From the NCBI GenBank assembly GCA_965248675.1, contig CBDFJZ010000006.1:186001-250000 (forward strand): 64,000 bases of DNA, read 5' to 3'. Source of the stretch: UBA6627 sp965248675. GTDB lineage: Bacteria > Chloroflexota > Dehalococcoidia > UBA2979. A program made the position numbers and the translations under genes. This document shows positions 36,392 through 43,021 of this stretch, in pieces (within the stretch, counting starts at the first letter, position 1; the number at the start of each line of letters is the position of its first letter). The notes beneath the pieces are model-generated. The model had not been told where the DNA came from. It was given only the letters and a program-made list of their open reading frames with translations, and ran no database searches.

Positions 36392-36408
36392 GTCCGCGGA
36401 CCGCGGAC
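36392..36408. promoter_or_regulatory. 17-bp perfect palindrome before the LLM gene
   Basis: GTCCGCGG-A-CCGCGGAC is perfect over 8 bp each side and lies 39 bp upstream of the oxidoreductase start. It is a likely operator for a dimeric repressor, or a hairpin in the leader. Confidence 0.5.
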
Positions 36409-36418
36409 AGCTCGCACA

Positions 36419-36430
36419 TTCGCTAGCGAA
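36419..36430. promoter_or_regulatory. 12-bp palindrome TTCGCTAGCGAA
   Basis: A second perfect palindrome 17 bp before the start codon. The pair of palindromes in one 150-bp leader suggests regulated expression of the LLM gene. Confidence 0.4.
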
Positions 36431-36446
36431 CCGCACTGGGGGACCG

Positions 36447-37445
36447 ATGGCACGCAAGCTCTCGATCGGCGTGAACTGGGCCGGCAACTTCGATATGGAG
36501 GGGATCGTCGAGCAGGCGAAAGTCGCCGACGACTCCGGCGTGCACACCCTCAACATCGCGGAGGCGTGGGGCCCCGACGCGCTCTCGCTGCTGGCCGTGG
36601 TCGCGCGCGAAACGAGCCAGATCCAGCTCGGCGCGAGCATCGTGAACATCTTTTCGCGGACCCCCGGCGCGATGGCGCAGCATTTCGCGACGCTCGATCA
36701 CATCTCCAACGGCCGGATGATCATTGGCCTCGGGTCTTCGGGGCCGCAGGTGATCGAGCACTTCCACGGGGTGAAGTTCCGCAAGCCGTTGACGCGGATG
36801 CGCGAGTACGTGGACATCATCAACACGCTGATGCGAGGCGAGAAGCTCAACTACAACGGCGACATCTTCCAGCTGGCCCGCGGCTTCACGATGCGGTTCG
36901 AGCCGCTCCGCGATCACATCCCGATCCACATCGCCTCGATCACCCCGAAGTCGCTGAAGCAGACCGCCGAGGTCGCCGACGGCTGGCTCCCGATCCATCT
37001 CCCGAAGGAGCAGTGGAAGCCTCAGACCGAGGCGATGACCGCCTACATCGAGGGCGCCGGTCGCAGCCGCGCCGACTTCGTGATCCGCAACCCGACCGGC
37101 GTCCGGGTGACCGAGGACGTCGAGGGCGCGCGTCAGCAGACCGCGGGCAACACGGCGTTCTACATCGCGCGGATGGGCGACTTCTACTACGAGCACTTCA
37201 TCCGCATGGGCTACGCCGACGAGGCGAACGCCGTCCGGCGCGGCTGGGAGGAAGGCGGTCCGGCCGGTGGCGCCGCGGCGCTGCCGGAAGACCTGGTGAA
37301 CCAGCTCGGCACCGCCGGGACCGTCGAGGAGTGCATCGAGGCGATGGAGGAGGCCGAGGAGGCCGGCTTCGATTGGCACTCGGTGAGCATGGACGAGCGC
37401 GATCCGAAGAAGCGGGCGGAGATCTACGGACAGCTCGTGGGCTAG
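36447..37445 (+). CDS. LLM class flavin-dependent (F420-type) oxidoreductase
   Basis: 332 residues from ATG after GGGGGACC. It has the luciferase-like barrel pattern: KLSIGVNWAGNFDMEGIVEQAKVADDSGVHTLNIAEAWGPDALSLLAVVARET, GASIVNIFSRTPGAMAQHFATLDHISNGRMIIGLGSSG and IPIHIASITPKSLKQTAEVADGWLP. It is paralogous to the gene at 34.5-35.5 kb, with the same cofactor-loop residues. Substrate unknown. Confidence 0.9.
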   Translation: MARKLSIGVNWAGNFDMEGIVEQAKVADDSGVHTLNIAEAWGPDALSLLAVVARETSQIQLGASIVNIFSRTPGAMAQHFATLDHISNGRMIIGLGSSGPQVIEHFHGVKFRKPLTRMREYVDIINTLMRGEKLNYNGDIFQLARGFTMRFEPLRDHIPIHIASITPKSLKQTAEVADGWLPIHLPKEQWKPQTEAMTAYIEGAGRSRADFVIRNPTGVRVTEDVEGARQQTAGNTAFYIARMGDFYYEHFIRMGYADEANAVRRGWEEGGPAGGAAALPEDLVNQLGTAGTVEECIEAMEEAEEAGFDWHSVSMDERDPKKRAEIYGQLVG

Positions 37446-37865
37446 CCACGCCTGACCTCGACACGGGCGTGCGACACGGCAAAGCGCGCTAGACAGGACT
37501 GGTCGGGATGGCACGGAATCCGCTCGATCGAGCGTTGGATCAACGCAAGCTCCTCCGAGAGGCAATCGCCGCCGGCGTCGGTCAGCCCGCGATCAGCCGC
37601 TACGAGCCGCCGGGGCCGCACCAGCGACAAGTCGCGGCTGTCGTTCGTTTCAGCCAGCGAGGCCGATCCCGTGCGCGGCGAGCGGTTCGCGCCGTTCGGG
37701 CGTCGTGCGGCAGGCGCCGTCCTCGATCTGATCGCGCTGACGTTCGTCTGGTTCCTCGGATTCGCCGGAACGGCAGCGCTCGCGGTGTCCGTCTTCACCC
37801 TGCTTCCCGAGGGCAGCTCGACCAACCTGTCGCCGGTGTTGTACGTGTTCGTCGCGACGATTCCG

Positions 37866-37873
37866 GTCTGGAC
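37866..37873. repeat. Target site duplication, left copy (GTCTGGAC)
   Basis: Identical to 41075-41082 and directly abuts the left inverted repeat. Both copies lie in the same codon frame of the split RDD gene. Confidence 0.9.
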
Positions 37874-37891
37874 GGTAGTGGGTCAGTTTGA
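37874..37891 (+). repeat. Left terminal inverted repeat of the element
   Basis: GGTAGTGGGTCAGTTTGA, a perfect reverse complement of 41057-41074. The stop codon of the zinc-ribbon gene (TGA, minus strand, 37883-37885) lies inside it. Confidence 0.92.
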
Positions 37892-38041
37892 GACTGGAGG
37901 CTCCGAGGTCCGCTGCCAGACAATGCTCTGACGTGGGGCGGAGAAGCGACAAGCACGGCAAATGTAGTCCCCGGTGTCAGCGCCGCCGATGGTGCTCCGG
38001 TCTTTCTCCACCCGGTCGCTGCCACATTCAGGACACCGCAT
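37883..38041 (-). CDS. Small zinc-ribbon protein (element passenger)
   Basis: 52 residues beginning MRCPECGSDRVEKDRSTIGG after GGAGCGGCAA. The ribbon CPECG...CRAC gives two CxxC pairs, about 23 residues apart. The C-terminus is basic and then Ser/Pro, ending in SN-stop within the left inverted repeat. It is divergent from the KGG-type gene with 26 bp between starts. Possible roles are DNA binding or accessory transposition; neither is shown by the sequence. Confidence 0.6.
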   Translation of the reverse strand: MRCPECGSDRVEKDRSTIGGADTGDYICRACRFSAPRQSIVWQRTSEPPVSN

Positions 38042-38067
38042 TTGCCGCTCCGTGCTACGCTGGGGCC

Positions 38068-38322
38068 ATGCCTGAGCGGTCACGCAAGATGAAGCGGCCC
38101 CGCGACGTGAACGGCCTTGCCTCCGACATTGTAGCGGAGGCGACCAGTGACGAACCCGGAGAGTCCGAGCCCGAGAAGCCGGAGAAGAACGCTGCCGCCG
38201 TCGAGCTAGGTCGGCGCGGTGGGCTCAAGGGTGGCAAGGCACGAGCGAAGGCGTTGACGCCGGAGCAACGGAGCGAGATAGCTCGAAAGGCAGCGCGAGC
38301 CCGCTGGTCGAAGCGTAGCTAG
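38068..38322 (+). CDS. Small basic protein with GGLKGGKARA motif (element passenger)
   Basis: 84 residues. N-terminus MPERSRKMKRPRDVNGLASDIVAEATSDEP, an acidic Glu/Pro stretch, then NAAAVELGRRGGLKGGKARAKALTPEQRSEIARKAARARWSKRS. The GGLKGGKARA...EIARKAARARW tail occurs in widespread small bacterial proteins of unknown function, and the basic helix suggests nucleic-acid binding. It ends overlapping the stop of the convergent XRE-ImmA gene by 3 bp. Confidence 0.75.
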   Translation: MPERSRKMKRPRDVNGLASDIVAEATSDEPGESEPEKPEKNAAAVELGRRGGLKGGKARAKALTPEQRSEIARKAARARWSKRS

Positions 38323-39413
38323 ACGACGCGAAGCTGCGGACGCTGCTGCTGGGAGTGACTAGGTACGCTGCGACCAGTCGGCGGCACTAGTGTTAAGACC
38401 AGCCCGAAGGCAAGCCGGTTCAGTTCCTCCGGATGGATCGCGAGGTCATCCGCAACGGCGTTTCGCGTCACGCCGTCTTCTAGCATCGATGCGAAGACCT
38501 TACTGAGCAGCTTTGAGGTCTCCGGGCGGATGCCGTTACGTTCCTTCTTGCGAAGGCCCTTCTTACTGATCTCGATGAACAAAGAGCGGTACTGCCAATC
38601 CGTGAGTAGATCCAACGCATGCATGCGATAGACCAGCGCCCGGAGTGACACACTCCATTTCCGCTTCGCGGCGATCAGCTGGTTCAGGGTCCCTCCTTGC
38701 GGGGCGTTGGCCAGAACACTCCCCTCCGGCATCAGAAACACGGAGGCGAACTCCGCAGCTTCCTTCTCCGCGTCGAGGCCGCGCGCCGTTCCCCTCCAAT
38801 GAAGTACGAGGTGCCCCAGCTCATGAGCGGCGTCCATGCGACGGTGTTCAGCAGTCTTCACGGTGTTCAAGAACACGTGGGGAACCTCGCCGCGCCAGAA
38901 CGAGAAGGCGTCGACGGAGGAACACTCCTCCACGAGCGAGAAGACCCGGACGCCGTGCGCTTCTAGCAGGTGGACCATGTTTGGAGCGGTGCGCTCACCG
39001 AGCCCCCATTCCTCGCGTACGCCCATCGCCGCGGTCGCAGGGTCGACCCCCTGATACTGAGGAACGTCCGGCCCTGGCGGGTTGAATCGCTCGTCAATCC
39101 AGTCCGAAAACGCCAACGCGATCGCGGCCGAACCCCGAGCCTGCTCCCGCTCGCGTGCCGTCAATTTACTCAGCGCCCGAAAGCTAGTCCCGTCGATTGG
39201 CGGCTCGTCCAGATCGTCTCCGTCGAAAAACGCGACCGGGCATTTGAGCGCCTGCCCCAAGCGTTGGAGATTGAAGGGGCCGGGCTGCTTCTCGCCGCGC
39301 TCGTAGGCGGTGACCATCCTGACGGACACGTTGATCTCGCTGGCGAGTGCCGTCTTTGTGTACCCGTGTCGCCTTCGAGCGACGCTCAGCCGTTGCGGAT
39401 TGAATCCCGACAT
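38319..39413 (-). CDS. XRE helix-turn-helix plus ImmA/IrrE-type metallopeptidase (element passenger)
   Basis: 364 residues. N-terminal XRE domain (about 5-65): LSVARRRHGYTKTALASEINVSVRMVTAYERGEKQPGP. The ImmA/IrrE domain (about 150-300) contains the zinc motif AAHELGHLVLH (HExxH) with NTVKTAEHRRMDAAHELG before it and EKEAAEFASVFLMPEG after it, where Glu supplies the third ligand. Such proteins cleave or sense a repressor partner in phage, ICE and toxin-antitoxin systems. It starts 6 bp after the upstream partner, so they form an operon. Confidence 0.9.
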   Translation of the reverse strand: MSGFNPQRLSVARRRHGYTKTALASEINVSVRMVTAYERGEKQPGPFNLQRLGQALKCPVAFFDGDDLDEPPIDGTSFRALSKLTAREREQARGSAAIALAFSDWIDERFNPPGPDVPQYQGVDPATAAMGVREEWGLGERTAPNMVHLLEAHGVRVFSLVEECSSVDAFSFWRGEVPHVFLNTVKTAEHRRMDAAHELGHLVLHWRGTARGLDAEKEAAEFASVFLMPEGSVLANAPQGGTLNQLIAAKRKWSVSLRALVYRMHALDLLTDWQYRSLFIEISKKGLRKKERNGIRPETSKLLSKVFASMLEDGVTRNAVADDLAIHPEELNRLAFGLVLTLVPPTGRSVPSHSQQQRPQLRVV

Positions 39414-39419
39414 CGACCG

Positions 39420-39725
39420 TTAGCCAGTCTTGCGGGGAACTTCAAAGTCGATGTCGTCGGCGTCCTCTTCGTCATCATCAACCTCGACCGCAGTGACGAC
39501 GTACGGAACGGGCTCAAGAATGATCCGTTCTTCCCACTCGCGGACGTGGCCTTCGTCGGTCATGCCGGACGGAAGGGCCAGCTCAAGGCGCATCAGCTCT
39601 TCGTCCTTGTCCGAGTTGAAGAGCAGCACCCACGTGTGCTCAGCGGGGACCGTCGGTGGTGCCCCGAACGATGGCTCGATCGTCCAGAAGCCCGGCCTGT
39701 TCCGTGTGACCGCGAGCCGCAGCAT
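39420..39725 (-). CDS. C-terminal piece of the ImmA partner protein
   Basis: 101 residues as an independent frame (MLRLAVTRNRPGFWTIEPSF...). It has a beta-rich centre (TWVLLFNSDKDEELMRLELALPSGM), WEERIILEPVPY and an acidic tail (DDDEEDADD). Read without the 7-bp duplication upstream, it continues directly from the other piece as ...DGTGHPERNPSTRSKRGHMLRLAV..., giving a single protein of about 227 residues. Whether the short form is made independently (an AGAGGGG site is present 4 bp before the ATG) is unknown. Confidence 0.6.
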   Translation of the reverse strand: MLRLAVTRNRPGFWTIEPSFGAPPTVPAEHTWVLLFNSDKDEELMRLELALPSGMTDEGHVREWEERIILEPVPYVVTAVEVDDDEEDADDIDFEVPRKTG

Positions 39726-40110
39726 GTGGCCCCTCTTGCTTCTGGTCGAGGGGTTCCTCTCCGGATTCCGGATGCCCAGTGCCGTCGTTACCGCGCGCGA
39801 CCGCGACGGCGACCTCACGGAGGGAGTCCACAGTCGTTTCGAACCCGTCGGCAGTCTCGCCTTGCCAGCCGAGGGGCTTGAGTTGATCGCGGAGACCGCG
39901 ATGCATCTTGCCCCAGAGCTGGAGACCCTTCGCCATCCGCGGATCGTGATCGGTGTACCCGGCAACGCTCCGGATCGCGGACTCGGCTGCCGTCCGGAGC
40001 ACGTGAGGTGCGAGCCCCAGGTCGTGAAGCCGTGAAACGACCTCTAGCGAACGAACGTAGATTCGCGTGCCACTCTCCTGGGCATCGCGAGCGTTGAGAT
40101 CATCGTTCAC
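39640..40110 (-). CDS. N-terminal piece of the ImmA partner protein
   Basis: 156 residues as written, starting MNDDLNARDAQESGTRIYVRSLEVVSRLHDLGLAPHVLRTAAESAIRSVAGYTDHDPRMAKGLQLWGKMHRGLRDQLKPLGWQG. After FETTVDSLREVAVAVARGNDGTGHPE it leaves the ancestral frame because of the 7-bp tandem duplication and ends in unrelated residues. The N-terminal helical part looks like a hypothetical protein that co-occurs with ImmA/IrrE genes, judged from recalled resemblance rather than a search. It is divergent from the transposase. Confidence 0.65.
   Translation of the reverse strand: MNDDLNARDAQESGTRIYVRSLEVVSRLHDLGLAPHVLRTAAESAIRSVAGYTDHDPRMAKGLQLWGKMHRGLRDQLKPLGWQGETADGFETTVDSLREVAVAVARGNDGTGHPESGEEPLDQKQEGPHAAARGHTEQAGLLDDRAIVRGTTDGPR
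39760..39773. repeat. 7-bp tandem duplication (TCCGGAT)x2 splitting the passenger gene
   Basis: TCCGGAT occurs twice head to tail. Deleting one copy restores one open frame through both pieces of the ImmA partner gene; the change of 7 bases is +1 in phase. It could be reversible by slippage, so the gene may be switchable rather than dead. Confidence 0.8.
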
Positions 40111-40175
40111 GGGCTCACCTCCACGACGGGTTCCTGTTATTCTAGCACGCCAGAGCTTCCGAAATAGGAACCGTG

Positions 40176-40218
40176 ATACTGGACCTATTCATGTCCGATC
40201 AAGTATACTGTCCAGTAT
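40176..40218. promoter_or_regulatory. Inverted repeat covering the transposase start region
   Basis: ATACTGGAC (40176-40184) and GTCCAGTAT (40210-40218) are a perfect 9-bp inverted pair, 25 bp apart. An overlapping closer palindrome ATACTG-TC-CAGTAT (40205-40218) also ends at the ATG. The start codon is part of both. It may be a repressor site, or an RNA hairpin that hides the start to limit transposase synthesis. Confidence 0.55.
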
Positions 40219-41065
40219 GAACAGACTGAGCAACGAGCGCCGCGTCCAGGTCGTCCGGGCTCTTGTCGAGGGCAACTCGATCCGTTCGACGACCCGGATG
40301 ACGGGTGTCGCGAAGGGAACAGTGCTCAAGCTTCTCGCCGACCTCGGCGCGGTCTGTGTCGCTTTCCATGACGCCAGCGCGCGCAACCTCGGGAGCGTCC
40401 GGGTTCAGTGCGACGAGATTTGGTCGTTCGTCTACGCCAAACAGAAGAACGTGCCGCGAGGCCAAGAGGGCGTGTGGGGTCACGGAGACGTGTGGACGTG
40501 GACAGCGCTCGACGCCGATACCAAGTTCATGATCTCGTGGACTGTGGGGCGGCGCGATGGCGCGGCCGCCGCCTACTTCATGGACGACGTAGCAGCGCGC
40601 CTCGCCCACCGCGTGCAGCTCACGACGGACGGCCACCGTCCGTACCTCCGCGCCGTCGAGGACGCGTTCGGCACTGAGATCGACTACGCGATGCTCCAGA
40701 AGCTCTACGGCTCGGACGTGGACGGCCCGAACACGCGCTACAGCCCCGCCAAGTGCATCGGGGTCCGCGAGGTGCGGATCACCGGAGCGCCCGATCCACA
40801 GCACGTCAGCACTGCCTACGTCGAGCGCCAGAACCTCACGATGCGAATGTCGATGCGGCGGTTCACTCGGCTGCCCAACGCTTTCTCAAAGAAGGTCGAG
40901 AACCTAGAGCACGCCGTGGCGCTCCACTTCATGCACTACAACTACTGCCGCCCGCACCAGACTCTCAAGGGGCTGACTCCGGCTCAGCGGCTCGGCGTCG
41001 CGGATCACCGCTGGTCTGTCGAGGAGCTTGTCGGACTGCTTTCAGAATCCGAGGCGTCAAACTGA
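40217..41065 (+). CDS. IS1-type DDE transposase
   Basis: 282 residues. N-terminal helix-turn-helix (NERRVQVVRALVEGNSIRSTTRMTGVAKGTVLKLL), then a DDE core: Asp66 in QCDEIWSFVYAKQKNV, Asp138 in LTTDGHRPYL and Glu203 in YVERQNLTMRMSMRRFTRL, ending with HYNYCRPHQTLKGLTPAQRLG. This is the larger, single-frame IS1-type transposase seen in many soil and marine bacteria, not the frameshifted IS1 InsA/InsB form. The stop lies in the right inverted repeat, so the gene occupies the end of the element. It appears complete. Confidence 0.92.
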   Translation: MNRLSNERRVQVVRALVEGNSIRSTTRMTGVAKGTVLKLLADLGAVCVAFHDASARNLGSVRVQCDEIWSFVYAKQKNVPRGQEGVWGHGDVWTWTALDADTKFMISWTVGRRDGAAAAYFMDDVAARLAHRVQLTTDGHRPYLRAVEDAFGTEIDYAMLQKLYGSDVDGPNTRYSPAKCIGVREVRITGAPDPQHVSTAYVERQNLTMRMSMRRFTRLPNAFSKKVENLEHAVALHFMHYNYCRPHQTLKGLTPAQRLGVADHRWSVEELVGLLSESEASN

Positions 41066-41074
41066 CCCACTACC
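41057..41074 (-). repeat. Right terminal inverted repeat of the element
   Basis: Reads TCAAACTGACCCACTACC on the plus strand. The transposase stop TGA (41063-41065) lies inside it, in the same position relative to the end as the zinc-ribbon stop in the left repeat. Confidence 0.92.
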
Positions 41075-41082
41075 GTCTGGAC
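41075..41082. repeat. Target site duplication, right copy (GTCTGGAC)
   Basis: Identical to 37866-37873 and directly follows the right inverted repeat. An 8-bp duplication is within the IS1-family range. Confidence 0.9.
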
Positions 41083-41444
41083 GCTCTGGGTGTTCAACGC
41101 ATAGGGGTGGGCGCCGTCCGGCAAGGTGACCGATCTTCGATCGGTCGACGAGTTCGGGGGACCGCCCGGCGTGCGTGCCGGGCTGATCCGCACGATCGCG
41201 TTGATCCCCTCGCTGCTACCGCTTGGCCTCGGATTCTGGGCGGCGGCGTTCCACCCCGAGGGCCAGACGTGGCATGACCGAATCGCGAAGACACGGGTCA
41301 TTCAGCTCCTCCGCTAAGCGCGCCACGCTTGAGGCTCGTGACGAAAGCCGCCATCATCGAGGAGCACGGAAGTCGCACAACGGGCGGGCGATGTCTGCGA
41401 CAGCGGCGGTTGAGCTGATCGCAGTTGGCTGACGGGGGGATCAC

Positions 41445-41744
41445 ATGGCGGTCGATGGCATCTGGAACATCACACTGAAGACCCCGATGGGCGACCGGCT
41501 AGTCACCGTCACGCTGAACAGCGATGGCGGCGACCTCAGCGGGAAGTTCGCCTCACCGCAGGGGGGCCAGGACTTCGACGGCGGCACCGCGAACGGTGAC
41601 GAGGCCACCTGGAGCACGATGTTCACCGGCGCGATGGGCGAGATGAAGCTCGACTTCGTCGGCACCGTCGACGGTGACGCGATCGACGGGACGGTCCAGT
41701 TCGGCTCGTTCGGTTCCGGCACGTTCGACGGGACGCGCGCCTAG
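41445..41744 (+). CDS. Conserved hypothetical protein, beta-rich
   Basis: 99 residues after GGGGGG. WNITLKTPMGDRLVTVTLNSDGGDLSGKFASPQGGQDFDGGTANGDEATWSTMFTGAMGEMKLDFVGTVDGDAIDGTVQFGSFGSGTFDGTR is an alternating strand pattern with repeated VDGDAIDG/GTVxFGxFGxGTFxG, typical of small secreted or cytoplasmic beta-barrel proteins of unknown role. It is downstream of the interrupted RDD gene and upstream of the epoxide hydrolase. Confidence 0.7.
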   Translation: MAVDGIWNITLKTPMGDRLVTVTLNSDGGDLSGKFASPQGGQDFDGGTANGDEATWSTMFTGAMGEMKLDFVGTVDGDAIDGTVQFGSFGSGTFDGTRA

Positions 41745-41861
41745 CCTCGACCGGACGCACCAGAGCGCAGACCGCCTCGCACAGCAGCGCGCCGCGTTCC
41801 GCCTCAGGGCGCCTTCGGGGTAGGCTGCCCTCGCCCACACGCGCAGCCCCCCGGAGGCCCC

Positions 41862-43007
41862 GTGAGCCCTCAGCCGTTCGAGGTCCAGTTCCCCGCCGAC
41901 GCCGTCGCCGACCTGCGTCAGCGCCTCGCGAACACCCGCTGGCCGGCCGAGGTGAGCGACAGCGGCTGGGACTTCGGCACGAACCTCGCCTATCTGCAGC
42001 AGCTCTGCGGGTACTGGGCCGACGGGTTCGACTTCGAGGCGCAGGCGGCGTACCTGAACCAGATGCCGCAGTTCACGACCGAGGTCGACGGATACGGCAT
42101 CCATTACGTGCACGCCGAGGGCGCCGGTTCGAACCCGTTGCCGCTGATGTTCACGCACGGCTGGCCGGGAACCTTCTTCGAGATCCACAAGATGCTCGAC
42201 CTGCTGACCAGCCCGGCGGCGCACGGGGGCGACGATGCGGACGCGTTCACGGTCGTGGTGCCCTCGTTGCCGGGGTACGGCTACTCCGAGATCCCGACGA
42301 CGGCCGGGTGGGGGCAGGCGCGGACGGCGCAGCTCTGGGATGGGCTGATGCAGCAGCTCGGCTACACGCGGTACGGCGCGCAGGGCGGCGATTGGGGCGC
42401 GGTGGTCACGGCACACCTCGGGCACAGCTTCGCGGAGCGGGTGGTCGGCTCGCAGATCAACATGCCGTTCCTCGGACCGATCGGCGACCGCACGCCGCAG
42501 TCCGAGGACGAGCAGGCGTATCTCAAGCGCGCCGGCCAGTGGCAGGCGGCGGAGGCCGCGTACCAGGCGATCCAGCGCACGAAGCCGCAGACCCTGGCCT
42601 ACGGGCTAACCGATTCGCCGGCGGGTCTCGCAGGGTGGATCACCGAGAAGCTGCGGTCGTGGTCGGACTGTGGCGGTGAACTCGAGACGCGGTTCTCGAA
42701 GGACGAGTCGCTGACGAACATCTCGATCTACTGGTTCACGAACACGATCAACTCCAGCACACGCTACTACTACGAAAGCGGCGCAGACCCGGCGAACCGG
42801 CTGAGCCACACGCTCGAGGTCCCGGTCGGGGTCTCGGTGTTCCCCGGGGAGATCGGCGGCCTCAGCGCTCCGCGCTCGTGGGTCGAGCGCGGCTGCGAGA
42901 ACCTCACGCAGTGGTCGGAGCACGACCGCGGCGGCCACTTCGCCGCGATGGAGGAGCCCGAGCTGCTGGCACAGGACATCCGCGACTTCTTCCGCCCGCT
43001 CCGCTAG
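41862..43007 (+). CDS. Epoxide hydrolase (EHN family)
   Basis: 381 residues from GTG with GGAGG. The N-terminal EHN domain (FEVQFPADAVADLRQRLANTRWPAEVSDSGWDFGTNLAYLQQLCGYW) is followed by an alpha/beta hydrolase: HGWPGTFFEIHKML oxyanion region, nucleophile Asp in GAQGGDWGAVV and His in DRGGHFAAMEEPE. ISIYWFTNTINSS supplies a Tyr lid. It opens epoxides to diols. The amidase gene follows 14 bp downstream. Confidence 0.92.
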   Translation: MSPQPFEVQFPADAVADLRQRLANTRWPAEVSDSGWDFGTNLAYLQQLCGYWADGFDFEAQAAYLNQMPQFTTEVDGYGIHYVHAEGAGSNPLPLMFTHGWPGTFFEIHKMLDLLTSPAAHGGDDADAFTVVVPSLPGYGYSEIPTTAGWGQARTAQLWDGLMQQLGYTRYGAQGGDWGAVVTAHLGHSFAERVVGSQINMPFLGPIGDRTPQSEDEQAYLKRAGQWQAAEAAYQAIQRTKPQTLAYGLTDSPAGLAGWITEKLRSWSDCGGELETRFSKDESLTNISIYWFTNTINSSTRYYYESGADPANRLSHTLEVPVGVSVFPGEIGGLSAPRSWVERGCENLTQWSEHDRGGHFAAMEEPELLAQDIRDFFRPLR

Positions 43008-43021
43008 CTCCGAGGCTTCGC

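Larger units (their letters stand above)
37874..41074. mobile_element. 3201-bp IS1-type element with passenger genes
   Basis: The boundaries are precise. The 18-bp ends GGTAGTGGGTCAGTTTGA (left, 37874-37891) and its exact reverse complement (right, 41057-41074) are flanked by 8-bp direct repeats GTCTGGAC. The element encodes one transposase at the right end and five further reading frames: a zinc-ribbon peptide, a basic KGG-type protein, XRE-ImmA/IrrE and two pieces of its upstream partner. Classic IS1-type elements are about 0.8-1.2 kb, so this is an extended, passenger-bearing form. The internal GC content looks lower than that of the flanks. Family assignment rests on the transposase and the 8-bp target duplication. 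Confidence 0.88.
37508..41317 (+). pseudogene. RDD-family membrane protein gene interrupted by a 3.2-kb insertion element
   Basis: The 5' part has RGERFAPFGRRAAGAVLDLIALTFVWFLGFAGTAALAV, an RDD first helix, and reads in frame to the target site GTCTGGAC (37866-37873). After the element, the second target copy (41075-41082) continues in the same frame as LWVFNA-stop-GWAPSGKVTDLRSVDEFG, then helices SLLPLGLGFWAAAF and the RDD C-terminal QTWHDRIAKTRVI. Joining the halves yields a typical 190-200-residue RDD protein. A TAG at 41102-41104 interrupts it further. The upstream 5' part (MARNPLDRAL...QPAISRY at 37508) seems to need one more frame change before 37671, so the true start is uncertain. Confidence 0.75.

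Noticed and set aside
38068..38322. Reading the GGLKGGKARA protein as a histone-like protein
   Set aside because: The motif and basic tail are suggestive only; no histone or HU domain is visible.
37874..41074. Composite transposon with two IS copies
   Set aside because: Only one transposase and one pair of ends are present, and the flanking duplication is a single 8-bp pair, so it is one element with cargo.
3727..41104. In-frame TAG codons in the repeat protein and RDD gene read as possible TAG recoding
   Set aside because: TAG is used as the normal stop for many intact genes in this window, and only two disrupted genes contain it internally.
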